From a bacterium (lineage in GTDB: Bacteria > Patescibacteriota > Gracilibacteria > JAHISY01): 64,000 bases of DNA. Position 1 is the first letter of the stretch; the number at the start of each line of letters is the position of its first letter. Below the pieces are notes generated by a model. The model did not search any database and had not been told where the DNA came from. It worked only from the letters and a program-made list of their open reading frames with translations. The DNA is taken from the NCBI GenBank assembly GCA_021779375.1, contig JAJYAT010000004.1, positions 1-64,000 on the forward strand, given 5' to 3'. A program made the position numbers and the translations under genes. Below, one piece after another: positions 1-9,873 of the stretch.

Positions 1-146
1 TACATCCGGGACCAAGATGAGAAAGATAAGCGTTCGGATGGTAATCAGCTTGATCTCGGCTGGTAGACGGTGAGCCCCTCAGGGGGCTTTCCTGACGCTA
101 CCGGCTTGAGCCGGTAGTTCGTCACGAGTATTAGGCTTAGGCTGTT
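1..146 (+). mobile_element. possible right end of an IS200/IS605 (tnpB) element, with structured 3' RNA
   Basis: Three hairpins lie in a row. CATCCG pairs with CGGATG (3-8 with 35-40). GCCCC-tcag-GGGGC lies near 75-88. CTACCGGC-ttga-GCCGGTAG lies near 97-116 and is nested inside TGACG...CGTCA. The last hairpin followed by TTCGTCAC resembles the terminal structure at the tnpB-side end of IS200/IS605 elements, where the omega RNA ends. Two reading frames entering from the left stop at 64-66 and 70-72, but neither carries a tnpB signature I recognise. Alternatively this is only a terminator or an unknown structured RNA. The element itself would lie outside the window. Confidence 0.35.
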
Positions 147-267
147 TTTAGCTTTCCCTATTACAGTTTAGACAATATTATGGTTTTTTCCACTTTTTTC
201 AAATTAGCGATAATAGTAAACCAAAGAACAAGCAAATTATTGTTCCAATCTTGGAGAAAAGTTGGCA

Positions 268-2740
<2,473 letters not shown>

Positions 2741-2747
2741 GACCGCG

Positions 2748-2753
2748 ATTTTA
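2748..2753 (-). promoter_or_regulatory. -10 box of the 5'-3' exonuclease gene
   Basis: On the minus strand TAAAAT is followed by 7 nt and the GTG start at 2740. With normal -10 to +1 spacing, transcription would begin at or next to the start codon. There is no room for a Shine-Dalgarno site. Confidence 0.6.
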
Positions 2754-2761
2754 CACGGAAA

Positions 2762-3256
2762 CTACTTGATGAGTTCGTCGATCGGCACTTCGGGATTCTG
2801 AGTACTCGGTGTGACTGTCGTGGTGGTTGTCGTGGTTGAGGTTGAGCCTGCGTTTGGGCCTACGCCCGTAGTCGTCGTGCCCGCTGGCGAGTCGGACTGG
2901 AATTGTGCGAACAGGACGTTGATTTTATTCGACAGGGTTGCGAAATCGAAAAAATTGAAATTCACACCGAAGAGTCGTCCGAGCATCGGGACGAAGACGA
3001 GCGAGAGCAAGGCGATGATGAGTCCGATAATGGCATAGCGGATGGTGTGAATGGCTTGCTTGACTTTGCCTTCGTCGCCGCCGGAGAGGATGAATGAGAA
3101 GCCGCCGAAGAAAATGAAAACGATGGAAAGCGCACCAGCGCCGAGGATGGCGAGTGCCGCGAAAAGATAAATCACGTCGAAGAGGTCGAGCTGAGTGAGG
3201 TCAGTGTAAGCCAGCGTGCCATTGGCAGCGAAAGCCGTAGGGATCAAATCAAGCAT
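2762..3256 (-). CDS. TrbC/VirB2-like pilin-family membrane protein
   Basis: A 164-aa small membrane protein. The N-terminus ends in AFAANG, a plausible signal cleavage region. Two hydrophobic segments follow, at about residues 29-56 and 68-92, with a short polar loop (SGGDEGKVKQA) between them. This is the two-helix layout of VirB2/TrbC pilin-like proteins, which CPR bacteria often encode beside type IV pilus or secretion components. The C-terminal tail is a Thr/Ser/Gly-rich low-complexity linker. A VirB4-like ATPase at 27 kb could be its partner. Family assignment rests on topology, not on catalytic motifs. Confidence 0.65.
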   Translation of the reverse strand: MLDLIPTAFAANGTLAYTDLTQLDLFDVIYLFAALAILGAGALSIVFIFFGGFSFILSGGDEGKVKQAIHTIRYAIIGLIIALLSLVFVPMLGRLFGVNFNFFDFATLSNKINVLFAQFQSDSPAGTTTTGVGPNAGSTSTTTTTTTVTPSTQNPEVPIDELIK

Positions 3257-3292
3257 TCCGAGTGGGTTAAATCTTCCTAGATTCTACGCGTT

Positions 3293-3727
3293 TCAGATGA
3301 TATCTTCAAAGGCACCGGCGGCATCGTGACCTTCTTGTGCAGAATTATCTTTCTCAGGTTCGACCGCTTCGATTTTCGGACGGGCGACTGGTCTGCGTAC
3401 GGTTTGCGGTCTTTCGGTGCGCGGTCGTTCTGTGTATTCGGTGCGGCGTTCTGTGCCGTCCGGTTCGAGAATTTTGAGATTCACGCGTTCGTCGAATTTC
3501 GAGCCGACGAGGCGCAGCAAGGTGCGGAGAGCTTTCGCCGTGCGACCTTCTTTGCCGACGATTTTGCTCATGTCAGCTTCATTCACGCGCAATTTCAAAA
3601 GTACGCCGAGGTCATCGACGCTGCGTTCGGCAATCACATCATCAGGGAAGGCGACAATCGCGCGCACCATCATTTCCAGAAAATCTTTGTCGGCGCCCAT
3701 CGTCGGATCCAGCTTCTGATCACTCAT
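3293..3727 (-). CDS. KH-domain RNA-binding protein (KhpA-like)
   Basis: A 144-aa protein with a single KH domain at about residues 15-85, including the RNA-contacting GxxG loop (IVGKEGRTAKALRTLL). The family (YlqC/KhpA) binds RNA and is commonly encoded next to rpsP, as here. The C-terminal 55 residues are an Arg/Pro/Glu-rich disordered tail that the usual ~75-aa KhpA lacks. It is cotranscribed with rpsP, 17 bp downstream of it. The rimM and trmD genes that often follow in other bacteria are absent. Confidence 0.85.
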   Translation of the reverse strand: MSDQKLDPTMGADKDFLEMMVRAIVAFPDDVIAERSVDDLGVLLKLRVNEADMSKIVGKEGRTAKALRTLLRLVGSKFDERVNLKILEPDGTERRTEYTERPRTERPQTVRRPVARPKIEAVEPEKDNSAQEGHDAAGAFEDII

Positions 3728-3744
3728 TTTTGGAAAAGATTAAA

Positions 3745-4110
3745 TTATGCTTTTGGCGCATCTTCAGCCTTTGGTGCCGCGGGAGCGGCAGCTAGTTTGG
3801 CTTCTTCTTTCGGAGCCTTCTTCGATTTTTGCTTGGTGTACTTCAGGACAAATTTTGCCACGAGTTCTTTCTTGAATCCATTTTTTAGCAAAAGACGTGC
3901 GACAGTATCACTTGGCGTTGCGCCATTTTTCAAGAAAGTTTCAATCTTCGCAGCATCGAAAACCAGCTTGTTTTCAGCATTCTCCGGATTGTAATGACCG
4001 ACGAGCGCGATCACTTTGCCAGACTTCGGCGAGCTGGTTTTTTCTTGCACGATGAGCCGAAATTTCTGTAAGTTTTCGTGACCGATTCGGGAAAGGCGAA
4101 TAACGAGCAT
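3745..4110 (-). CDS. rpsP: 30S ribosomal protein bS16
   Basis: A structural protein of the small ribosomal subunit. The first ~80 residues match bS16: MLVIRLSRIGHENLQKFRLIV, a VGHYNP turn and a GATPSDTVARLL helix. The protein is 121 aa against the usual 80-90, because of a Lys/Ala/Pro-rich C-terminal extension. First gene of an rpsP-KH operon. A TAAAAT -10 box lies about 20 bp upstream, followed by a GC-rich stretch. Confidence 0.95.
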   Translation of the reverse strand: MLVIRLSRIGHENLQKFRLIVQEKTSSPKSGKVIALVGHYNPENAENKLVFDAAKIETFLKNGATPSDTVARLLLKNGFKKELVAKFVLKYTKQKSKKAPKEEAKLAAAPAAPKAEDAPKA

Positions 4111-4120
4111 TCAAAAAAAT

Positions 4121-4137
4121 TAAGCCGGTGGATTTTA
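4121..4137 (-). promoter_or_regulatory. rpsP promoter: TAAAAT with GC-rich discriminator
   Basis: On the minus strand TAAAAT is followed by CCACCGGCTTA. Nearly the same string stands upstream of rplY (49593-49609) and of the H+-PPase gene (53522-53536). A GC-rich discriminator just after the -10 box is typical of growth-rate or stringently controlled promoters; that reading is inference. Confidence 0.55.
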
Positions 4138-4196
4138 AAGAAAGTTTTTTATTCGGTCAAATCAAAAACACATAACATGAAACCTAGAACAAATTT

Positions 4197-5105
4197 TCAT
4201 TTTCCCAGTTCGATCATTTTCTCCAAGCTTTGGCGCGCGGCATTTGTGATTTTTGGATCAACTTCAATCTCGAATTCTTCCGCCTCAAGTGAGTGCAAAA
4301 TTTTCGCGAGCGTGATTTTCTTCATGTTCACGCACTCACCAGCTAGCGCAAAAAATTTCTTACCCGGATTTTCACGGCTCAATTTTTCAAGCATACCGAT
4401 TTCCGTCGCGATCAAAAATTCCTCCGCATTCGAACCTTTCACGAATTTCAGCATGCCGCCAGTGCCAGTGACGAGATCGGCGAGTTCCCGAATTTTCCGC
4501 GGCGATTCGGGATGGACGAGTGTTTTGGCGTGCGGGTGCAATTTCTGCGCTGCTAGAACTTTTTCTTCCGAAATGCGCGCGTGGACATAGCAGTTGCCGC
4601 CCCACAAAATGATTTCCTTCTCGGGCAAATTTTCTGCGACCCACTCGCCGAGATTTTGATCCGGCACGAAGATAATCTGGCGTTGCGGCAGCTTCCGGCA
4701 GATTGTCACCGCATTCGCCGAAGTGCAGCAGGCATCGGCTTCGGCTTTGACCGCGGCAGTCGAATTCACATACGCGACGACTCCGGCTGCCGGAAATTCT
4801 TTTTTCTTGGCGCGCAGATTTTCCACGGTCGCGCAGTCGGCGAGGAAGCAGCCCGCTGCCGGATCCGGAATCAAAACTTTTTTCGTCGGGTTCAAAAGCT
4901 TCGCTGACTCTGCCATGAAATGCACGCCCGCGAAAACAATAATTTTCGCTTCAGTTTTTTGCGCTGCGACGGAGAGCTCGAAAGAATCTCCGACCAAATC
5001 GGCGACATCATAAATTTCCGCGAGCTGATAGCTGTGCGCGAGGATAATCGCGTTTTTCGTGCGTTTCAGTTCTCGGATTCGCGATTGCAGGGCTTCAATT
5101 TTCAC
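4197..5105 (-). CDS. nadA: quinolinate synthase
   Basis: Condenses iminoaspartate with dihydroxyacetone phosphate to quinolinate, the precursor of NAD; an oxygen-sensitive [4Fe-4S] enzyme. It is 302 aa, normal for the compact NadA class. Three candidate cluster cysteines sit in the expected contexts: PAAGCFLADC, GGNCYVH and AGECVNMKK. Other family signatures are AHSYQ near the N-terminus and VHPES. The start is GTG at 5105, with a TATTTT box 6 nt upstream. No nadB or nadC lies nearby. Confidence 0.93.
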   Translation of the reverse strand: MKIEALQSRIRELKRTKNAIILAHSYQLAEIYDVADLVGDSFELSVAAQKTEAKIIVFAGVHFMAESAKLLNPTKKVLIPDPAAGCFLADCATVENLRAKKKEFPAAGVVAYVNSTAAVKAEADACCTSANAVTICRKLPQRQIIFVPDQNLGEWVAENLPEKEIILWGGNCYVHARISEEKVLAAQKLHPHAKTLVHPESPRKIRELADLVTGTGGMLKFVKGSNAEEFLIATEIGMLEKLSRENPGKKFFALAGECVNMKKITLAKILHSLEAEEFEIEVDPKITNAARQSLEKMIELGK

Positions 5106-5170
5106 CTGGCAAAAATAACATTTTTCGCAAGCTTTTGCTAAAATTTCCTCACAAACTTAACTTCACCCAA

Positions 5171-6307
5171 ATGAAACCTACGCTTAGAGTTTTTCTCGCA
5201 TTCGTGCTTTTCGTCGCGCTGGCGCCGAGCGTCGCTTGCGCTGCCGTCCCCGAAGACAAACCGCAATCAGTTTCGCTCGAGTTTGGCAACGATTTCTACG
5301 GCGCGGGAGAGTCTATTGCGCTTTTGACCGATGCGCCGGATGATGCCTTTCTCGCGGGTGCAGTCGTGAATGTCACCAAGAAAGTGGCGCACGATCTTTT
5401 CACTGCGGGCAGTACGGTCATGATCCTAGCCGATGTCGGCGATGATTTGCGCGCTGGCGGAAGTGTGGTTTCACTCGCTGCCAAAATTGGCGGTGATGCG
5501 ATTGTCGCAGGTGGTGTTCTCAATTTCACAGAGAATGCGTCGGTCGGTGGAGATGCCGCGCTTTCAGGTGGGATGCTGAATTTCTCCGGCACGGTTGGTG
5601 GGGATTTGCAGATGGCAGGCGACCAAATTAATTTCAGCGGCAAGGTCGGTGGCGATGCGACGATTCGGGTTGGTAAGCAGATTAATTTTCTTGCTGGCGC
5701 GAAGATTGCCGGCAAACTTACTTATTATTCTAAGGAAGAACTCGTCATTCCAGCCGGCATCGCAGCCTCAGTCGAGCACAAGACCTATGGAGAATTCGCC
5801 GCACTCACGCAAAAAAGTTTCACGACTAGTGCTGTGGAGAGTCTTTTCACGCTAATTTTCGGCTTCCTGACGGGCGCGGTTTTGCTCGCGATTTGCGGTC
5901 GCTCGACCCAGGTTTTCGCGAATAAACTGCGCGAGAAGTTTTGGTGGAGCTTACTGGCGGGAGTTGGCGCTTTGGCTGTGATTATCGTCGTTTTGCTGCT
6001 GGCGCTGACCGTCATCGGCGTTTGGTTGGCTGGGGTTTTGCTGTTTCTGTGGATTGCTAGTTTGCTCTCCGCTGGTGCGCTCACCGGCTTCGCGATTGGT
6101 TCACTTTTTCTCCGTCAAGAAAAAGACACGCAGTATTTCCAAAAATTACTCGCGTTGGCACTGGGCTGGGTGATCATTCTCGCCATCGGATTTATCCCGG
6201 GCTTCGGTGGGCTTTTCCAAATCCTGATTTTCACGCTTACGCTGGGTGCGGGAGTTTTGACCAAAATTGAACTTTACAAAAAAATGAAAACGACTAAACT
6301 CCTGTAA
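5171..6307 (+). CDS. bactofilin-like polymer-forming membrane protein
   Basis: A 378-aa protein. A signal peptide (MKPTLRVFLAFVLFVALAPS...) is followed by about 150 residues of short Gly-rich beta repeats (GGDAxxxGGxLNF...), the pattern of bactofilin-type beta-helices. Four or so hydrophobic segments fill the last ~160 residues. The repeats should lie outside the membrane, anchored by the C-terminal helices. The track's earlier start at 5135 is less likely, because the ATG at 5171 begins the signal sequence. A TGCTAAAAT box lies 5147-5155. Function in envelope structure is inferred from the repeat class. Confidence 0.7.
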   Translation: MKPTLRVFLAFVLFVALAPSVACAAVPEDKPQSVSLEFGNDFYGAGESIALLTDAPDDAFLAGAVVNVTKKVAHDLFTAGSTVMILADVGDDLRAGGSVVSLAAKIGGDAIVAGGVLNFTENASVGGDAALSGGMLNFSGTVGGDLQMAGDQINFSGKVGGDATIRVGKQINFLAGAKIAGKLTYYSKEELVIPAGIAASVEHKTYGEFAALTQKSFTTSAVESLFTLIFGFLTGAVLLAICGRSTQVFANKLREKFWWSLLAGVGALAVIIVVLLLALTVIGVWLAGVLLFLWIASLLSAGALTGFAIGSLFLRQEKDTQYFQKLLALALGWVIILAIGFIPGFGGLFQILIFTLTLGAGVLTKIELYKKMKTTKLL

Positions 6308-6324
6308 CCTAAAAATTTTTTAAA

Positions 6325-6567
6325 ATGGCCAAACATCCTGTACCGAAACATCGCGCTACCGCCACACGAGGCGGACGTCGCTACTCGACGTGGAAGACCA
6401 AAGAATTGAAGCGCCTCACGAAAATTTCAACGACGGTTGCTTGCCCGAAATGCAAATCGCCGCGTCAGCCGCACACGGCTTGTCCGACTTGCGGCTATTA
6501 TCGCGGACGCGTCGTCATCGACCTCGCCAAGAAAGACACGAAAAAGATTTCGAAAGTTAAAGCCTAA
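6325..6567 (+). CDS. rpmF: 50S ribosomal protein bL32
   Basis: A small zinc-ribbon protein of the large ribosomal subunit, 80 aa. The N-terminus MAKHPVPKHRATATRGGRR is family-typical. Two CxxC pairs (CPKC and CPTC) form the zinc site, followed by GYYRGR. The Lys-rich tail is slightly longer than usual. It is followed after 6 bp by nusB, suggesting one operon of translation and RNA-processing genes (rpmF-nusB-rnc). Confidence 0.95.
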   Translation: MAKHPVPKHRATATRGGRRYSTWKTKELKRLTKISTTVACPKCKSPRQPHTACPTCGYYRGRVVIDLAKKDTKKISKVKA

Positions 6568-6573
6568 TTTTAA

Positions 6574-7002
6574 ATGTCGGCATCCAATCGGCGAACGGTG
6601 CGCGAGGCGGTCGCCCAGACCGTTTTCGAGTGCGAGTTTCGCGGAGTCAGCGAAGGCTGGCTCGCGATTTTCGAAAAGAATATGGCGGAGTTCGCTTGTG
6701 ATTTCGAAAAAGATTTTGCGCACGGACTACTCGAAGCGACTTTCAACAATCTGGAATTTTTGAAATCCTGGATTGAGCGACTCGCTCCGGAATGGCCTTT
6801 TTCCAAAATTGCGAAACTCGATGCCGCCGTCCTGCTAGTCGGGCTCGCCGAATTGAAATTCCTCACGCAATTCAAAATTCCGCCGAAAGCGACCCTGAAT
6901 GAGTTCGTCGAGATTGCCAAAAATTACGGCGATGACTCCGATCGCAAATTCGTGAACGGCGTTTTGTCGTCGGCGCAAAAAGAACTAGAAAGCAGGTTAT
7001 AG
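6574..7002 (+). CDS. nusB: transcription antitermination factor NusB
   Basis: An RNA-binding all-helical protein that acts with NusE (S10) on boxA RNA during rRNA transcription. It is 142 aa, the family length. Seen: an N-terminal NRRTVREAVAQTVFE helix, KLDAAVLLVGLAELKFL in the middle, and the C-terminal signature TLNEFVEIAKNYGDDSDRKFVNGVL. It lies 6 bp after rpmF with no clear Shine-Dalgarno site. Its stop codon lies within the left arm of a 7-bp word array. Confidence 0.93.
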   Translation: MSASNRRTVREAVAQTVFECEFRGVSEGWLAIFEKNMAEFACDFEKDFAHGLLEATFNNLEFLKSWIERLAPEWPFSKIAKLDAAVLLVGLAELKFLTQFKIPPKATLNEFVEIAKNYGDDSDRKFVNGVLSSAQKELESRL

Positions 7003-7122
7003 GTCTTAGGTGATAGGGTGTAGTGAATAACGTATTAGAAAAATCGTTTGAGTATTATTATGCTGGTTTGAAAACAAACCCCTAACCCCTAAAACCTAGG
7101 ACCTAGAACCTAATCCCTAATG
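6995..7122. repeat. inverted pair of heptamer word arrays (array A)
   Basis: The left arm (6995-7023) reads as TTATAGG TCTTAGG TGATAGG. The right arm (7079-7122) reads as CCTAACC CCTAAAA CCTAGGA and so on, the reverse-complement word at the same 7-bp period. The last right-arm word (CCTAATG) contains the rnc start codon. About 55 bp of ordinary sequence separates the arms. Confidence 0.75.
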
Positions 7123-7797
7123 ATGAAAGATTTACAAAAAAAGCTCGCACACGAATTTCAAAATCCGAAACTACTCGAGCTCGCTTTCGTCCATCGTAGC
7201 TTCGTCAATGAAAATCGCGATTGTCCCGAGTCCAATGAGCGCCTCGAATTTCTCGGCGACGCCGTGCTGGAATTAATCACGACCGAATATCTATTCGCCA
7301 AATTTCCGGGCAAACCAGAAGGCGAACTGACGGCGCTACGTTCTGCGCTCGTGCGCGGCGAGACGCTGGCGGAGATTTCGCGCGAACTCAATTTCGGGCA
7401 GCATTTGAAATTGTCGCGCGGTGAGGCGAAAAGTGGCGGTGCAGAGAAACCTTACTTACTCGCGAATGTTTTCGAGGCGGTGCTCGGTGCGACTTATCTC
7501 GACGGTGGTTTCGAAAAGGCGAAAGCGATCGTCCACAAATTTCTCCTCCCGAAACTGCCGGGCATCATCGCGTCAAATGCGCAGGTCGATGCGAAGTCGG
7601 AATTCCAAGAAGTCGCGCAAGAAAAATTAGCGATCACGCCGGAGTATAGAGTCTTGAGCGAAAGCGGTCCTGACCATTCCAAGATTTTCGAAATGGGCGC
7701 GTATGTCGGCAAAGATTTATTCGGGCGCGGCAAGGGTCCGAGCAAGCAGGAAGCTGAACAGGCTGCCGCCGCCGAGGCGCTGAAAAAATTAAAGTAG
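7120..7797 (+). CDS. rnc: ribonuclease III
   Basis: Double-strand-specific endoribonuclease that processes rRNA precursors. It is 225 aa. The catalytic domain (about 1-150) carries the signature NERLEFLGDAVLEL and the second acidic site (ANVFEAVLGATYLDGG). A C-terminal dsRNA-binding domain follows (about 158-225; AKSEFQEVAQEKL, KGPSKQEAEQAAAAEAL). Two ATGs in a row (7120, 7123) are possible starts. The upstream sequence is the heptamer array, with no Shine-Dalgarno site. Confidence 0.96.
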   Translation: MMKDLQKKLAHEFQNPKLLELAFVHRSFVNENRDCPESNERLEFLGDAVLELITTEYLFAKFPGKPEGELTALRSALVRGETLAEISRELNFGQHLKLSRGEAKSGGAEKPYLLANVFEAVLGATYLDGGFEKAKAIVHKFLLPKLPGIIASNAQVDAKSEFQEVAQEKLAITPEYRVLSESGPDHSKIFEMGAYVGKDLFGRGKGPSKQEAEQAAAAEALKKLK

Positions 7798-7803
7798 GGT
7801 CAT

Positions 7804-7890
7804 TGTCATTGCGAGGGAGAAGTGATTGACCGAAGCAATCTCTTTTAAACGGGGCTGCTTCACCCCGCCTTCGCGGGGTTCGCAGTGACA
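7804..7890. repeat. MITE-like dispersed repeat with TGTCA termini
   Basis: Imperfect terminal inverted repeats TGTCATTGCGA (7804-7814) and TCGCAGTGACA (7880-7890) enclose an internal hairpin, CCCCGC-cttc-GCGGGG. Repeats of the form 'GTCATTGCGAGG...GCAATCTC' are widespread non-coding units in many bacterial genomes. It ends 3 bp before the recX -10 box and may supply the rnc terminator. Confidence 0.6.
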
Positions 7891-7893
7891 GTT

Positions 7894-7899
7894 TAGAAT
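7894..7899 (+). promoter_or_regulatory. -10 box of recX
   Basis: TAGAAT is followed by 6 nt and then the ATG at 7906, the same leaderless geometry as the TAAAAT genes. There is no Shine-Dalgarno site. Confidence 0.5.
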
Positions 7900-7905
7900 T
7901 ACAGT

Positions 7906-8373
7906 ATGAACTTTCGCCGAGCACAAAAACCGAAAACGCCAGACGAGCGGCAGGTTTTCAGCTACGCTTGTTGGCTGCTGGCGCGCCGCAATTATTCGCG
8001 CGCCGAACTGCTCGAAAAGTTCTACGCGAAATACATTTCGGACGCAGCGATTTTCGCCAAAGTTTTCGCCAAGCTTACGAAGCTGCGTTTGCAATCGGAC
8101 GAAAGTTTCGCCGAAGGTTTCGTGCGCTCGCACGCCCACTGGGGCGCACATCGTATTTCGCTGGAGCTGAAAAAGCGGGGAATCACGGACGAGCTGATTG
8201 AGCTTTTCTTGCCGTCGGAACTTTCGGAAATCGAAAATGCGCGTGAGACGCTTGCCAAGAAGCTGCGTGGTGAAAATATTCCCGACGACTATTCTGCCAA
8301 ACAAAAACTCGCCGCCTTCCTCGCGCGGCGCGGTTTCTTGATTGACGTGATTCGGGAAGTTTTGGGAATGTGA
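7906..8373 (+). CDS. recX: RecX-family regulatory protein
   Basis: A 155-aa all-helical protein of the RecX family, whose members bind RecA filaments and limit recombination. Visible features are the repeated RecX three-helix modules: YACWLLARRNYSRAELLEKF, then FVRSHAHWGAHRISLELKKRGI, and a C-terminal AFLARRGFLIDVIREVL. No recA is in the window. The start at 7906 is set by the TAGAAT box 6 nt upstream. Assignment is by overall pattern and is fairly secure. Confidence 0.85.
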   Translation: MNFRRAQKPKTPDERQVFSYACWLLARRNYSRAELLEKFYAKYISDAAIFAKVFAKLTKLRLQSDESFAEGFVRSHAHWGAHRISLELKKRGITDELIELFLPSELSEIENARETLAKKLRGENIPDDYSAKQKLAAFLARRGFLIDVIREVLGM

Positions 8374-8460
8374 TTTTTAAGCTATAATTTCGGCTTCTAA
8401 AATTTAATCATCAGAGCTGAAAGTAAAAATCACGACCCAAAAATTTCTCGCCGCGAATTT

Positions 8461-9354
8461 ATGATGACTTCGGTTGCTGGTGTGGCAGCAATATCAGGCG
8501 GATCAAGCCTAGCCTGGTTGAGTGACTGGGCGAAGGAGGCTCGGCGCGATCCAGTCGCGAATCGGCAAAAATTCGAGAATCCAAAAATTCCAGTCGAGAT
8601 TGACGGCACGAAAGTATTTTTCATTTCCGATTTTCATCTTTGCCTTGGGAAAAATCTTTTGTGGGATTTGCGTCACGCGGAAGATTTTCAAAAAATGATT
8701 GAGGAAGTGCGCGCTGAGATTTCCGAAAAAGATATTCTGGTACTCGGCGGAGATTATGTCGCTTATCCACATTTCGAAGCGAGGCGTGATTTGCCCGAGG
8801 TTGAAAAATTGCTCGTGAATTTCAGTTCGTTCTCGCAAACGAAGTTCGCGCTCCTTGGTAATCATGATTGGGAATACGGCGAGAAGAATGTCGCGCAAAT
8901 TAGAAAATTTTTAGAAAGAGCCGATTTTGATGTGCTGGCTGACGAGTCGCGAATTTTGAAAGTTGGCGCAGCTGAGTTGCCGATTTATGGAACGAAAGAT
9001 TGGCGGCTGGGAGGAATGGAAATTTCCGAAGTGCAAAAATTTGCTGAAGAGTTTCGTAATCAATTCAAATTAATTCTCACGCATAATCCTGACTGGGTTC
9101 AGAAAAATTCTAGCGGGTTTGAAGACAGCCTGGTTCTGGCTGGGCACACGCATGGCGGACATTTCTCGAATTCTTGGATCAGGGCGGCTGCGCTTTATCA
9201 GGCGAAATATAAATCAGACTTAATTTTCGGGCGGCACAAATTGCGCGATTTAGTCGAATTAATTATCAGTAATGGCGTCGGTGCGGCTCTACCTTTTCGA
9301 CAAAACCGACCGCCAGATTATTTGGTGGTCGAGCTTTGTCGTTCGGGAAAATAA
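8461..9354 (+). CDS. YkuE-like metallophosphoesterase, probable Tat substrate
   Basis: A calcineurin-like phosphoesterase with all metal-binding blocks: DFHL, GGDYV, GNHDW, LTHNPD and GHTHGG. It is 297 aa from the first ATG. In-frame codons upstream of that ATG read ISRREF directly into MMTSVAGVAA, a twin-arginine signal (SRREF plus a hydrophobic stretch), as in the B. subtilis YkuE family. The true start is therefore likely upstream at a non-standard codon: ATT at 8443 or ATC at 8407/8410. The frame is open from a stop at 8398-8400, and TATAAT and TAAAAT boxes lie at 8383-8388 and 8398-8403. The substrate is unknown. Confidence 0.85.
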   Translation: MMTSVAGVAAISGGSSLAWLSDWAKEARRDPVANRQKFENPKIPVEIDGTKVFFISDFHLCLGKNLLWDLRHAEDFQKMIEEVRAEISEKDILVLGGDYVAYPHFEARRDLPEVEKLLVNFSSFSQTKFALLGNHDWEYGEKNVAQIRKFLERADFDVLADESRILKVGAAELPIYGTKDWRLGGMEISEVQKFAEEFRNQFKLILTHNPDWVQKNSSGFEDSLVLAGHTHGGHFSNSWIRAAALYQAKYKSDLIFGRHKLRDLVELIISNGVGAALPFRQNRPPDYLVVELCRSGK

Positions 9355-9385
9355 ATTTGGACTGTATATTTTTTATCAGGTGCAC

Positions 9386-9405
9386 GGAACGAAAATTTTC
9401 GTTCC
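9386..9405. repeat. perfect 20-bp palindrome
   Basis: GGAACGAAAATTTTCGTTCC is perfectly self-complementary. It lies between two convergent genes, so it could serve as a two-way terminator, but it has no T-run. Its length matches the 20-bp palindromes at 25372, 35317 and 53788. Confidence 0.6.
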
Positions 9406-9413
9406 CTACATTT

Positions 9414-9815
9414 CTAGCTGAGTCTAGAAATTAATCGCTCCACGACTTTTGTAAACAAATCTCGATCCATGAATGGAAATGAATCATGATTTTGGTTTAC
9501 AAAACTCTCGATACTAGTTTTCCCGACGTGTTTTGATGTCAAAAATTGAATAATTAGGTTTTCAATTTTTGATTGATCTTCCTGGGGTAGCCAAAAATTA
9601 GGATCTAAAACTTCCAATATATAGGCGCGACTAATACATGCCCTAAATACATTTAGCCTACCAGACTTTCTTAAAACATCTTTAGCTTCTTCTCCTTGAA
9701 TTTTTAAAGCTTGAGCGGCAGCTTCTGGGCTGTCGAAACAAATTCCATATTCGATTTGATGCAGTGTTAATAGCGCTCTTTCAAGTACCTGATTTGCTGG
9801 TTCATTTTCAGACAT
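9414..9815 (-). CDS. hypothetical protein
   Basis: A 133-aa soluble, largely helical protein with no motif I recognise. There is no signal peptide or membrane segment. The ORF uses more A/T-ending codons than its neighbours, suggesting it is an accessory gene. It stands alone between a convergent phosphoesterase gene and the RNase J gene on the same strand. Confidence 0.55.
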   Translation of the reverse strand: MSENEPANQVLERALLTLHQIEYGICFDSPEAAAQALKIQGEEAKDVLRKSGRLNVFRACISRAYILEVLDPNFWLPQEDQSKIENLIIQFLTSKHVGKTSIESFVNQNHDSFPFMDRDLFTKVVERLISRLS

Positions 9816-9873
9816 AATTCATAGATAAGAGTTAATCTTATTCATAAAAACGAATTCAATCAACTCTAATTTC

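Noticed and set aside
2811-3038. Plus-strand Val/Glu-rich ORF at the pilin locus
   Set aside because: Mirror image of the Thr-rich tail of the TrbC-like gene on the minus strand.
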